A stretch of 64,000 nucleotides of DNA from Oscillospiraceae bacterium (GTDB lineage Bacteria > Bacillota_A > Clostridia > Oscillospirales > WRJC01): NCBI GenBank assembly GCA_009782405.1, contig WRJC01000003.1:61392-125391 (forward strand), given 5' to 3'. This document shows, piece by piece, positions 50,946 to 60,271 of this stretch; position 1 is the stretch's first letter, and each line of letters opens with the position of its first letter. Made by a program: the position numbers and the translations under genes. The notes below the pieces were generated by a model. That model worked only from the letters and a program-made list of their open reading frames with translations, was not told the origin of the DNA and ran no database searches.

Positions 50946-52946
50946 ATGATCAACATGACAATCAACAATCAGCAGGTGCAGGTGGAAGAGGGCATAACCA
51001 TCATGGAAGCCGCTTTGCAAAACCACATAAACATCCCGAGCCTGTGTTACCTGAAAGACATCCATAAAGCGGGTATATGCCGCGTTTGCGTGGTGGAGGT
51101 GAAAGGCGCGAGAAACCTGCTGGCGGCCTGTACCACGGAAGTGCGCCCCGGAATGGAAGTGTACACCAATACCGAAAAGCTGCGCCAGCATCGAAGGGTG
51201 CTGTATGAGCTCATGCTTTCCGACCACTCGCAGGACTGCCTCAGCTGTCTGCGCAACCAGACCTGCGAGTTTCAGGCGCTGGGCAAACTGCTGGGCGTGG
51301 AATCCTCGCGTTTCGAAGGGAAGCGGTCGCAGTACCACATAGACGCCTCAGTCGCCATCACCCGCGATATGTCAAAGTGCATTTTGTGCCGCCGCTGCGT
51401 CACCGCTTGCGACACGATCCAGGGGACTTGCGTGCTGGCTCCGCAAAACCGCGGTTTCGACACGGAAATATCGCCCGCCATGGCTCTGCCCATCGGCTCG
51501 GTCGCCTGCGCTTTCTGCGGGCAGTGCACGGTCGTTTGCCCGGTCGGGGCGCTTCGGGGAACGACTGCAACCGACAAAGTCTGGGATGCCCTGGCCAACC
51601 CGGCTTTGCGGACGGTGGTGCAAGTCGCCCCTGCCGTCAGGGTCGCCATAGGCGAGGAGTTCGGATTGGATCCCGGCTCGAGGGTCACGGGAAAGCTCGC
51701 GGCCGCTTTGCACAGGCTCGGATTCGACGATGTGTTCGACACCAACTTCACGGCGGACCTGACCATACTGGAAGAAGGAACGGAGCTTTTGCACCGGGTG
51801 CAAAACGCGCTGACCGGAAAACCCGCGGTGCTGCCCATGATCACAAGCTGCAGCCCGGGCTGGATAAAATTCGTAGAGCACCAGTTCCCAAACCGCCTCG
51901 ATCATCTATCGACTTGCAAATCCCCGCACACCATGCTGGGGGCGCTTGCCAAAAGCTATTACGCCGAAAGCGTCGGCGTGAAGCCGGAGGATATGTATGT
52001 GGTTTCGGTGATGCCCTGCACAGCCAAGAAATTTGAGATCGCGCGCGAGGAAATGCGCAACAATGGGCTTGCCAACGTGGACGCGGTGCTCACCACCCGT
52101 GAACTCGCCGAACTTGTCAAATCCGCAGGCATCGATTTTGGCACCTTGCCCGAAGAAGAGTTCGACAACCCGCTTGGGATGTCCACCGGGGCGGCCGATA
52201 TTTTCGGGCTTACCGGGGGAGTCATGGAAGCGGCGCTCAGGACTGTCCACGAATTGGTTACCGGGCGCGAGCTGCCCTTTGAGAACCTGCACGTCACACC
52301 CATCGTGGGGCTCGACCAAGTGAAAGAAGCGGCGATCACAATCACGGATCCCACGCCGAAATATGATTTCCTGAAAGGGGTTACAGTAAGAGTCGCGGTG
52401 GCAAGCGGACTCGCCGGGGCGCGAAAGCTGATGGAGCAGATAGACAAAGGCGAATCGCCCTACCATTTCATCGAGATCATGGGTTGTCCGAGCGGATGCA
52501 TCATGGGAGGCGGCCAGCCGCGCTCCAAAGACCCCGATGTACGCGCAAAACGGCTCGCGGGGCTGTACACCGAGGATGAAAGCAAGGTCTTGCGCAAATC
52601 GCACGAAAACCCGTTCGTGAACGAATTGTACGCAAAATATCTCGGCGAACCGGGCGGGCATCTTTCGCATGAACTCCTGCACACGCATTATGTGAAGCGC
52701 GGCGCTTTCAACGAACTGTCCGGCGTGTCCTACAGCGTGGAACCCGACCCCGCGCTCAAGCGCAAGGTTCGGCCCCGCGACTATTCGTCGGGAGTGATGT
52801 CCACGGCAAAGCAGCCGGGCGACGACAAAGCGGTTTCGCCACAGTTATTGGAGCTCACAGCGGAGAACACGCGGCTCAAAGGCGCCTTGGAGGACGCAAA
52901 CGACACCATCGAAGTCTTAAAGAGCGTGCTCAACAAAAACAAATAG
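50946..52946 (+). CDS. hydA: HydA, [FeFe] hydrogenase catalytic subunit
   Basis: 666 residues. N-terminal NuoG-like [2Fe-2S] ferredoxin (Cys34, 45, 48, 62), a His/Cys-ligated cluster in SDHSQDCLSCLRNQTC, then two [4Fe-4S] clusters (CILCRRCVTAC, CAFCGQCTVVCP). The H-cluster follows: L1 TSCSPGW (300-306), L2 MPCTAKKFE (356-364) and L3 MGCPSGCIMGGGQP (512-525). L3 usually reads MACPGGC, so Ala-to-Gly and Gly-to-Ser changes are present. After the HydA small domain a 60-residue tail ends in a coiled coil (LLELTAENTRLKGALEDAN). AGGAGG lies eleven bases before the ATG. Confidence 0.93.
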   Translation: MINMTINNQQVQVEEGITIMEAALQNHINIPSLCYLKDIHKAGICRVCVVEVKGARNLLAACTTEVRPGMEVYTNTEKLRQHRRVLYELMLSDHSQDCLSCLRNQTCEFQALGKLLGVESSRFEGKRSQYHIDASVAITRDMSKCILCRRCVTACDTIQGTCVLAPQNRGFDTEISPAMALPIGSVACAFCGQCTVVCPVGALRGTTATDKVWDALANPALRTVVQVAPAVRVAIGEEFGLDPGSRVTGKLAAALHRLGFDDVFDTNFTADLTILEEGTELLHRVQNALTGKPAVLPMITSCSPGWIKFVEHQFPNRLDHLSTCKSPHTMLGALAKSYYAESVGVKPEDMYVVSVMPCTAKKFEIAREEMRNNGLANVDAVLTTRELAELVKSAGIDFGTLPEEEFDNPLGMSTGAADIFGLTGGVMEAALRTVHELVTGRELPFENLHVTPIVGLDQVKEAAITITDPTPKYDFLKGVTVRVAVASGLAGARKLMEQIDKGESPYHFIEIMGCPSGCIMGGGQPRSKDPDVRAKRLAGLYTEDESKVLRKSHENPFVNELYAKYLGEPGGHLSHELLHTHYVKRGAFNELSGVSYSVEPDPALKRKVRPRDYSSGVMSTAKQPGDDKAVSPQLLELTAENTRLKGALEDANDTIEVLKSVLNKNK

Positions 52947-52963
52947 CGCAAAAAAAGGCAACC

Positions 52964-52996
52964 AAAAGCCGCAAAAACGTTTTTGTGGCTTTTTTT
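52964..52996 (+). terminator. Terminator of the hydrogenase operon
   Basis: Stem AAAAGCCGCAAAAAC / GTTTTTGTGGCTTTT, with T-rich continuation TTTTGCC, 18 bases after hydA. Confidence 0.8.
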
Positions 52997-53008
52997 GCCT
53001 TCGCGCAC

Positions 53009-53038
53009 TTGACATTTGGCGCTTTGGCATGGTATAAT
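53009..53038 (+). promoter_or_regulatory. Promoter of the second AlbA_2 gene
   Basis: TTGACA (53009-53014), 18-bp spacer, TATAAT (53033-53038), 40 bases before the ATG. Confidence 0.75.
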
Positions 53039-53078
53039 TTGAACATGAAACGAAAATTCACAAAAGGAGCGGAAGCGA

Positions 53079-54296
53079 ATGGAGCTGTTGACCGACGCTC
53101 AACTATTGGAATTGTTAAACGACATAGAATCGGACATATCGGAAAGGAAACGTTCGTTTAAGGGCGACACTTCCGATGCCGCAAGACAGGTCATATGCGC
53201 GTTCGCCAACGACCTTGCCGCCCACAACAGACAGGGCGTATTGTTCATCGGAGCCGAAGACGACGGAACCCCGTCCCACGAACCTATCACAGATGAACTC
53301 TTGCGAAACTTGGCGGACATGAAAACAGATGGCAGGATATTGCCGCTGCCTGTGATGTTTGTGGAAAAACGGATTCTCAAAGGAGCGGAAATGGCGGTCG
53401 TTACAGTGATGCCCTCGGATATGCCGCCGGTGAAATACAACGGCCGAATTTGGATACGCACCGGGCCGCGCAGAGCCATCGCGAACGAGCAAGACGAAAG
53501 AATCCTAAATGAAAAGCGCAGATACAAAAATCTGCCCTATGACCTATATCCCGTGCCAAGCGCGAATCTTTCCGACTTGTCAAGGGCCGTGTTTGAAGAC
53601 GAATATCTTCCGAAAGCGTTTGCCGCCGACGTGCTCGCGGAAAACAACCGCACATACGAAGAACGTCTCGCCTCTTGCAGAATGATCGTGTCGCCCGACG
53701 ACCCCACCCCGACGATACACGGGCTTCTCGCCATCGGCAAAAATCCGCAGTGGCACCTCCCGGGCGCCTATATCCAATTCTTGCGGATTGCCGGCACAGA
53801 GCTTTACGACGCTGTAACTGACGAAGAAACTGTCGGCGGAGCCATTCCTTACATGATACGCGATGCCAAGGGAAAACTCGGCGCGCACAACCGCAGGGCG
53901 GTGGATGTATGCGTAGGAACCCACAAAATCACGGAAACATACCCGCCTCTGGCAGTCGAGCAGATCCTTTATAATGCCATAATGCACAAAAGTTACGAGC
54001 GCACCAACGCGCCCATCCATATGTATTGGTATGACGACCGCATCGAAATCACCAGTCCCGGCGGCCCGTATGGCAACGTGACGCCGGAGAATTTTGGGAA
54101 TCCCGGAATTGTCGGCTACCGCAATCCAAACATAGCCGCCACGATGAAAACCTTTGAATTTGTCCAGTCATATGGGCGGGGGATTATCATCGCACGAAAC
54201 GAAATGAAGAGAAACGGAAACCCCGAACCGGAATTTTATGCGGATCAGAGCATTGTCAGGTGCACATTGAGGGCGAAGCCAAGCGGGGCAAAATAA
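53079..54296 (+). CDS. AlbA_2 (Schlafen-type) ATP-binding regulator
   Basis: 405 residues. The N-terminal AlbA_2 domain shows SDISERKRSFKGD and RQGVLFIGAEDDGTPS in the first 70 residues. A HATPase_c_4-like domain then shows LAVEQILYNAIMHKSYERTN and RIEITSPGGPYGNV, followed by ATMKTFEFVQSYGRGI. It resembles the protein at 26.3 kb in order of domains but is not a close copy and lacks the C-terminal winged helix. Base composition matches the chromosome. It sits between the two redox operons with its own promoter; no functional link is shown. Confidence 0.82.
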   Translation: MELLTDAQLLELLNDIESDISERKRSFKGDTSDAARQVICAFANDLAAHNRQGVLFIGAEDDGTPSHEPITDELLRNLADMKTDGRILPLPVMFVEKRILKGAEMAVVTVMPSDMPPVKYNGRIWIRTGPRRAIANEQDERILNEKRRYKNLPYDLYPVPSANLSDLSRAVFEDEYLPKAFAADVLAENNRTYEERLASCRMIVSPDDPTPTIHGLLAIGKNPQWHLPGAYIQFLRIAGTELYDAVTDEETVGGAIPYMIRDAKGKLGAHNRRAVDVCVGTHKITETYPPLAVEQILYNAIMHKSYERTNAPIHMYWYDDRIEITSPGGPYGNVTPENFGNPGIVGYRNPNIAATMKTFEFVQSYGRGIIIARNEMKRNGNPEPEFYADQSIVRCTLRAKPSGAK

Positions 54297-54315
54297 AAAA
54301 TACTTTGCACATGCA

Positions 54316-54972
54316 TCACAACTGCGCAATCTTGCCGCCTTCTATGCGGAGCACAAGGTCGGCGTATCCGGCCACGAAATCCGAGTGGGTAGCCACGATC
54401 ACGCACTTGCCGCGCCGCCGCGCCAAATCCGAGAACAGCCCCATCACCCGCTCCCCGTTCGGTCGGTCCAGATTCCCCGTCGGTTCGTCAGCCAGGATCA
54501 CCTCCGACCCCTGTGCCAGCGCGCGCGCCACCGCCACCCGCTGCTGCTCCCCGCCAGACAGTTCATGCGCCGCCTGTCCGCGCTTGTCTTTTGGGATGCC
54601 CACTTCGTCTAGTAGCTCCCCCGCCCGCTCGCCGTAACCGCTGCGGTAACCGCTCACGTTCAGTACCGTCGCGATGTTGTCGGTCGCCGTGTAGCTGTGC
54701 AGCAGGTTGTAGCTCTGGAAGATCACGCTCACCCTCTTCGCGCGGTATTCGTCCCCGTCCATCGTCGATATATCCTTTCCGTCGTACCATATCGTTCCGC
54801 CCGTCGGACGGTCCAGCTTCGCCATGATCGATATCAGCGTCGTCTTGCCCGACCCCGACTCGCCCGTCATTGCGTATAACATGCCCCCCTCGAACCCGCA
54901 CGTCACCCCGTCCAGTATGTCCGGCCCTTTCTTTTTGTACCTGTAGCTCACATTTTCCAATTTCAATATCAT
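54316..54972 (-). CDS. ABC transporter ATP-binding protein (LolD/MacB type)
   Basis: 218 residues. Walker A GESGSGKTTL, signature LSGGEQQRVAVARAL, Walker B VILADEPTGNLD. The AAxLDRPTGG-like stretch after Walker A and the NLD ending are typical of the MacB/LolD/FtsE group that works with FtsX-type permeases rather than importers. It follows its permease gene by 14 bases. Mechanotransmission or lipoprotein or peptide export are the family roles; no periplasmic partner is present. Confidence 0.88.
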   Translation of the reverse strand: MILKLENVSYRYKKKGPDILDGVTCGFEGGMLYAMTGESGSGKTTLISIMAKLDRPTGGTIWYDGKDISTMDGDEYRAKRVSVIFQSYNLLHSYTATDNIATVLNVSGYRSGYGERAGELLDEVGIPKDKRGQAAHELSGGEQQRVAVARALAQGSEVILADEPTGNLDRPNGERVMGLFSDLARRRGKCVIVATHSDFVAGYADLVLRIEGGKIAQL

Positions 54973-54986
54973 ATCTCTGCGCCCCC

Positions 54987-56378
54987 CTAATACTGCTTGC
55001 CAAATATCTTCAGCGGCTGAAAGCGCACTATGCTCACGCAGGCCAAAACCAGCGACAGCCCCGCCGCCGCGCTCGCCCCCGCGAACACGAATCCTGCATT
55101 TCGCAGAAGCAATTCAAGGTCTGCGCCACCCGCCAATTTTTCCATCATCTCGGTGGACACGAATTTTTGCATGCCCGCGAACACGCCGCCGGTGAACATC
55201 GGCACCACGATTTGCGCCGCCATCAATGCGGCAAGCGTTATCCCCAAAATAAACGCCAAGTTTTCCACGAGGTACCCCGCGACCAGCCTGCTCTTTTTCA
55301 TCCCCACCGACCGCAGCACCGCCATCTCGTACCTGCGGCCATGCAGCAGTATCACGGTCGTTATGACCGTCACGCACACGAGTATCAATCCTGTGATTAT
55401 CATGAACACCGCGCTCCATGTTTGCTGGTTCTGCGTCAGGTTTATGAGGGCATGGTAGTTTTCGAATAGCGGCCCGATCAGTATGCCCCTCTCGGCCATC
55501 TTTGCCCTCAGTTCGCTATAGTTCTCCGGTGAATTTATATATATCAATGCGTCGTACCCCGGAAAAATGCTCTCGCCGCCCCCAGAGGCGCTTTTGTCGT
55601 AATCCGGAATATGAAACCGAAACGCCATATCGCTTTCGGATGCGATAACGTCGAAATGCTCCGCGCTTTCGAGCGTCGTGTATATCATCCTCCTGTGCGT
55701 GTTTTCGTCGTCCCTCGGGTTTTGTTCCAGTATGCCCACTACCGTAAACTCCTTGTATATGCCGTCGTCATTTTGTATGACTATCATGTCCCCAAGTTCC
55801 ATATCGTTCCAGTTCCTGCACTCGACAACCCCCACCAAATCTTCGTCCCACCTCCCCGTATTCGCGACAAGCCTGTTCTTCGCCATAACGCACTCGTCGT
55901 CCCCCTCGAACATCCTCCCGCTCTCAAGGTTGAATTCTTCCGCTGCGAGGTGCAGCAATGCCATGTCATACCCCGAGACGATTAGCGGCACGATCGCATG
56001 ATCCCATGCGATGTTTTCCCCGCCAATGACAAGCTCCCTTTCCAGCCCCGAAAAATTTTCTTTCACGTGTATGTCGTCGAAAATGAAGTTGTACCTCAAA
56101 AACTTTATGTCCTCGATGTGCTCCATATTCCCGAATCCCAAAAATTCGCCCTTCGTGAGGCGCGGCGGAAGATTGCCAAAAACATCGGCGCTCCTGCCCT
56201 CGAACTTCGCCACGCTGGCGTATTCCTTGATGATGTTTTCGGTGACTTCCCCCATCTGCGCGAATATGTTCAAGCACACCGATGCCGCCGATATCACAAA
56301 AAAATACAGCACCCCGAACATGATGTATTTGCTTTTGTACCGGTATATGTTCTTGATCGCGTTCTTGATTGCGAACAT
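54987..56378 (-). CDS. FtsX-family ABC transporter permease
   Basis: 463 residues. One N-terminal helix (YIMFGVLYFFVISAASVCL) is followed by a large extracytoplasmic domain of about 250 residues. Three C-terminal helices (AVFMIITGLILVCVTVITTV, LVENLAFILGITLAALMAA, AAAGLSLVLACVSIV) follow, which is the MacB/FtsX topology. HGRRYEMAVLRSVGMKKSRL between helices is the family cytosolic motif. The start at 56378 (MFAIKNAIKNI) has AAAGGAGC upstream. A partner for the downstream ATPase; substrate unknown. Confidence 0.88.
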   Translation of the reverse strand: MFAIKNAIKNIYRYKSKYIMFGVLYFFVISAASVCLNIFAQMGEVTENIIKEYASVAKFEGRSADVFGNLPPRLTKGEFLGFGNMEHIEDIKFLRYNFIFDDIHVKENFSGLERELVIGGENIAWDHAIVPLIVSGYDMALLHLAAEEFNLESGRMFEGDDECVMAKNRLVANTGRWDEDLVGVVECRNWNDMELGDMIVIQNDDGIYKEFTVVGILEQNPRDDENTHRRMIYTTLESAEHFDVIASESDMAFRFHIPDYDKSASGGGESIFPGYDALIYINSPENYSELRAKMAERGILIGPLFENYHALINLTQNQQTWSAVFMIITGLILVCVTVITTVILLHGRRYEMAVLRSVGMKKSRLVAGYLVENLAFILGITLAALMAAQIVVPMFTGGVFAGMQKFVSTEMMEKLAGGADLELLLRNAGFVFAGASAAAGLSLVLACVSIVRFQPLKIFGKQY

Positions 56379-56443
56379 TCTATACGCTCCTTTCGGCAAA
56401 ATTTATATCAATTGCGATTATTTTCATCAGCCTCCAAACCAAA

Positions 56444-56484
56444 AAGGGCGAATTGCGTCAATTCCCTTGCAGCAGTTCGCCCTT
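56444..56484 (-). terminator. Terminator of the Stn-type operon
   Basis: Inverted repeat AAGGGCGAA / TTCGCCCTT, 9 bp with a 23-base loop, just after the stnC-like gene and followed on the minus strand by TTTTTGG. It separates the redox operon from the ABC transporter genes. Confidence 0.6.
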
Positions 56485-56499
56485 AAATATGTTTTTTTA

Positions 56500-58515
56500 T
56501 TACCCGATATTTTTCAACGCGCCGGTGGGGCAGGCCTCAAGGCACTTGCGGCACGCGCCGCAGTCCGCCTCGCACAAATCGGAATCGACGGACGCCCTGA
56601 CAACGGTGTCAAAGCCCCTGCCCACGAATCCGAGCAGCGCCGCCTTGACCTCTTCCTCGCAAATTCGCACGCAGGTCCCGCATAAAATGCACTTTTCATG
56701 GTTGAATTCGATGCGGCCCAAAATGTCGTCCTTGGCGTAGCGGTGCGTCTCGCCGCCCCCGTATTTTTCGGGCTGAACTTTATAGCGGTTGGCGTAGTCG
56801 ATCAGCTTGCATTCGAAGAAATCGTGGCAGCCGCACTCAAGGCATCGGGCGGCTTCTTTTTTGGCTTCGGCTTCGCCCATGGCAAAGTTGACCTCCAAAA
56901 AATCGCCCCTGCGCTCATCTGCCTCCCGGCATCTTATTTTCACTCTCGGCAAATTTTCCCTGTCGGCGAAATCCTCTTTGGTTTTTTCGCTTTTCACGAT
57001 ATACTGCGGCTCGAATTTCACTTCTTCGCCTTTTAAATACTTGTCCACCATTTCGGCGGCCTGCCTCGCCTCGCCGATCGCGGATACGGCGATGTCCGCG
57101 CCTTTGTTCGTGGCGTCGCCGATCGCGAAAACGCCGTCCAAATTCGTGGCAAAGGTGTTTTCATCGGCTGTCAGCGTGCCCCATTTTGTCGTTTCGACTT
57201 TTTCAAGCCCGGATTTGCCGGTCTTTGAGCCGATTGCGACAATCACGAAATCGACTTCGATGGTTTCCTCTTTTCCGGCGACCGGCACGGGGCTGCGCCG
57301 CCCCGAAGCGTCGGGTTCGCCGAGCTCCATGATTTGAAGGCGCACCGCTTTGGCTTGGCCGTTTTCCCCGGTGATTTCAAGCGGGTTCGTGAGGTTCTTG
57401 AATATCACGCCTTCCTCTTCGGCTTCGGTGATTTCGCCGATGTTGGCCGGCATTTCGTTTTTCGTGCGCCTGTAAATGTTGTATACTTTACATGCGCCCA
57501 AGCGTACGGAAGTGCGGCAGGCATCCATGGCTATGTCGCCGCCGCCCACCACCGCGACCTTGCGCCCCTCGAAAAGCTTGGAGGCTGTATCGACTTCCCT
57601 CAAAAAGTCCAATGCGCCGATCACGCCGCCGAGCTCTTCGCCCGGGCACCCCAAACGGGAATTCACCCAGGCGCCAACCGCCAAAATTACAGCGTCGTAA
57701 TCATTTCTCAAATCGTCCAGGCTGACATCGCGCCCGATTTTCGCGTTGTTTTTGAATTTCACGCCCATCTTTTCGATTTCGGCGATTTCTTTTTGCAGGA
57801 TTTTTTTTGGCAGCCTGTACTCCGGCACTCCGTATTGCAGCATACCGCCCATTTGCGGCATCGCTTCGTATATCGTTGCTCCGTGGCCCTGCTGCCTCAA
57901 GAAATACGCCGCCGTCAGCCCTCCCGGCCCGCCGCCCACGATCGCCACATTTTTGCCCGTGGGCTCTTTTGTCTCCGGGATATATTCGAGGTTTTGGTCT
58001 CCGGCATATTGCTTTAGTGCGCAAATGGAAATAGGTTCCTCCACCAGTTCGCGGCGGCAGGCCTCTTCGCACGGGTGCGGGCAGACCCGGCCTATCGAAG
58101 CGGGCAGCGGGATTTTTTCTTTGATCAATTTCAGCGCCTCGCCGAATTTGCCCTCGGCGATCAATTTTACATAGCCCTGGCATTCGGTATGCGCAGGGCA
58201 GGCGAGTGTGCACGGCGCGCGGCAGTCCCCGACATGGTCGCCAAGCAGCAACTCCAAGGCCGTTTTGCGGTTTTTTTTGATCCGTTCGGTGGCTGTTTTG
58301 ACGACCATGCCCTCTGCGGCGAGCGTCGCGCAGGCGCGGAAGAGTTTCGGGCTTCCCTCGATTTCGACCACGCACAGCCCGCACGCGCCGTATATTTCCA
58401 CCCTTTCGTCATGGCACAGCGTGGGGATGTCGATATTGTTTTTTTTGGCGACGTCCAAAATTGTCTGGCCCTCGGCGCCCGTGAGTTCGATTCCGTCTAT
58501 ATTCAATTTGATCAT
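56500..58515 (-). CDS. stnC: StnC-like NAD(P)H-ferredoxin oxidoreductase subunit
   Basis: 671 residues. NuoG-type [2Fe-2S] ferredoxin (Cys34, 45, 48, 62), then GDHVGDCRAPC (about 92-102). A GltD/NfnB module follows, with CPHPCEEACRR, an FAD site VAIVGGGPGGLTAAYFL (about 190-206) and an NADPH-type site VAVVGGGDIAMDACRT with IYRRT. The C-terminus has two [4Fe-4S] clusters (CILCGTCVRICEE, CGACRKCLEACP). This is the layout of StnC in the Sporomusa-type transhydrogenase, which bifurcates electrons from NADPH to ferredoxin and NAD. Last gene of its operon. Confidence 0.85.
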   Translation of the reverse strand: MIKLNIDGIELTGAEGQTILDVAKKNNIDIPTLCHDERVEIYGACGLCVVEIEGSPKLFRACATLAAEGMVVKTATERIKKNRKTALELLLGDHVGDCRAPCTLACPAHTECQGYVKLIAEGKFGEALKLIKEKIPLPASIGRVCPHPCEEACRRELVEEPISICALKQYAGDQNLEYIPETKEPTGKNVAIVGGGPGGLTAAYFLRQQGHGATIYEAMPQMGGMLQYGVPEYRLPKKILQKEIAEIEKMGVKFKNNAKIGRDVSLDDLRNDYDAVILAVGAWVNSRLGCPGEELGGVIGALDFLREVDTASKLFEGRKVAVVGGGDIAMDACRTSVRLGACKVYNIYRRTKNEMPANIGEITEAEEEGVIFKNLTNPLEITGENGQAKAVRLQIMELGEPDASGRRSPVPVAGKEETIEVDFVIVAIGSKTGKSGLEKVETTKWGTLTADENTFATNLDGVFAIGDATNKGADIAVSAIGEARQAAEMVDKYLKGEEVKFEPQYIVKSEKTKEDFADRENLPRVKIRCREADERRGDFLEVNFAMGEAEAKKEAARCLECGCHDFFECKLIDYANRYKVQPEKYGGGETHRYAKDDILGRIEFNHEKCILCGTCVRICEEEVKAALLGFVGRGFDTVVRASVDSDLCEADCGACRKCLEACPTGALKNIG

Positions 58516-58529
58516 ATATTTTCTTCCTC

Positions 58530-60269
58530 CTAATCCACGACAACCGCGTCAAATCTGCACGCTTCGGCGCAGCTTCCGCATTTCGTGCACTTTTCCATGT
58601 CGATGCTGTGCGGCTTCTTGGCTTCGCCGGCAACGGCTCCGGCGGGGCATTTTTTCGCGCACAGCGTGCAGCCTGTGCATTTTTTTTCGTCTATGCAATA
58701 AGCGAGCAGCGCCTTGCACTGATGGGCGGCGCACTTTTTTTCATTTATGTGGGCTTCGTACTCGCCCAAAAAATATTTTAGGGTGGTCAAAACCGGGTTG
58801 GGTGCGGTCTGGCCAAGCGCGCACAGCGAGCCGTCCTTTATCTGCACTGCCAAATCGCTTAATAGCCCGATATCCCCTTCCCTGCCTTTTCCCCCGCAAA
58901 TGCGTTCGAGTATCTCCAGCATCCTTTTGTTTCCTATGCGGCAGTGGACGCATTTTCCGCAACTCTCCTTGACCGTGAAATCCAAAAAGAACCGCGCCAT
59001 ATCGACCATGCAGGTGCTCTCGTCCATCACCACCATGCCGCCGGACCCCATTATCGCGCCGGTCGCGGCAAGGGTCTTGTAGTCGATCATAGTATCGGCG
59101 AGCTCTGCGGGGATGCAGCCGCCCGAAGGGCCGCCCATCTGCACGGCCTTGAACTTTTTGCCGCCTTTTATCCCCCCGCCCGGCCCGTAAACCACGTCGT
59201 TTATGGTTTTGCCCATCGGCACCTCGACGAGTCCGCCTTTCGCGATTTTTCCGGTCAGGGCGAACACTTTCGTGCCCTTTGAATTTTCGGTGCCCATTTC
59301 TGCGAACTTTGCGCCGCCGTTGCGCATAATCCAGGGCACGTTGGCGTAAGTCTCCACGTTGTTTATATTGCTGGGCTTTTTCCAATAGCCTTTTTGCGCG
59401 GGAAACGGAGGTTTGAGCCGCGGCATCCCCCGCTCGCCTTCAAGCGAGGCGATCAGCGCGGTTTCCTCCCCGCACACAAACGCCCCCGCTCCCGCCTTTA
59501 TATGTATGTCAAAGCAAAAATCGCCCCCGAAGATGTTTTTGCCCAATATGCCCCTTTCACGCGCCTGTCCGAGCGCTTTTTCCAGGCGTATGATCGCCAG
59601 GGGATATTCCGCCCTCACATAGACGATGCCCTCGTCCGAGCCGATCGCGTAAGCGCCGATCATCATGCCCTCGATCACCGCGTGCGGGTCGCCCTCGATC
59701 ACCGCGCGGTCCATGAACGCGCCGGGGTCGCCCTCGTCGGCGTTGCAGATCATGTATTTTTTTTCGCCTTTTGACTGGCGCGCGGCGTTCCATTTGAACC
59801 AGGTCGGAAATCCCGCACCGCCGCGCCCGCCCACCCCGGATATTTTCATTTCGTCGATCACCTGTTCGGGCGTGAGTTTTGTCATGCACTTCTTCGCCGC
59901 CTCATAGCCCTCGCGGGAAATGTATTCGTCGATATTTTCGGGGTCGATGACGCCGCAGTTGGATAGCGCGATGCGCCGCTGCGAATTCAGGCTGTCCAAA
60001 TCCTCTTTTGAGATCATGTGCTGTTTTGCGTCGTTTTGCTCGCCGCGTATGTATTTCAATATTTCCCCGGCGGCGGCAGCGTTCACCTTGACGAAGGTCA
60101 GCTCTTTTCCGCCGTCCCCGACGTTCACTATCGGTTCGAGATAGCACATCCCGATGCAGCCGGTTATCGCCAAAGAACATCCGGAAGGCAAATTTCGCTC
60201 TATCAGCTCAAATACTTCCAGGGCCCCCGCAGCTATCCCGCAGCTGCCTTTTCCCACCGTTATCTTCAT
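58530..60269 (-). CDS. stnB: StnB-like NuoF-type flavoprotein
   Basis: 579 residues. Contains FMN site GVGGRGGAGFPTWFKW, NADH loop GAGAFVCGEETAL, SCGKCVHCRIGNKRM ([4Fe-4S]) and a C-terminal two-cluster ferredoxin (CTGCTLCAKKCP, CTKCGSCAEACR). The N-terminal [2Fe-2S] region has CGIAAGA with Cys10, then Cys38 and Cys42, so the fourth ligand is not obvious. The start is 60269, with AAAAGGGGG upstream; the frame upstream of it is read-through of the NuoE-like gene. Unlike its paralog at 47.8 kb it keeps the ferredoxin end and has no GltD part. Confidence 0.88.
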   Translation of the reverse strand: MKITVGKGSCGIAAGALEVFELIERNLPSGCSLAITGCIGMCYLEPIVNVGDGGKELTFVKVNAAAAGEILKYIRGEQNDAKQHMISKEDLDSLNSQRRIALSNCGVIDPENIDEYISREGYEAAKKCMTKLTPEQVIDEMKISGVGGRGGAGFPTWFKWNAARQSKGEKKYMICNADEGDPGAFMDRAVIEGDPHAVIEGMMIGAYAIGSDEGIVYVRAEYPLAIIRLEKALGQARERGILGKNIFGGDFCFDIHIKAGAGAFVCGEETALIASLEGERGMPRLKPPFPAQKGYWKKPSNINNVETYANVPWIMRNGGAKFAEMGTENSKGTKVFALTGKIAKGGLVEVPMGKTINDVVYGPGGGIKGGKKFKAVQMGGPSGGCIPAELADTMIDYKTLAATGAIMGSGGMVVMDESTCMVDMARFFLDFTVKESCGKCVHCRIGNKRMLEILERICGGKGREGDIGLLSDLAVQIKDGSLCALGQTAPNPVLTTLKYFLGEYEAHINEKKCAAHQCKALLAYCIDEKKCTGCTLCAKKCPAGAVAGEAKKPHSIDMEKCTKCGSCAEACRFDAVVVD

Positions 60270-60271
60270 TT

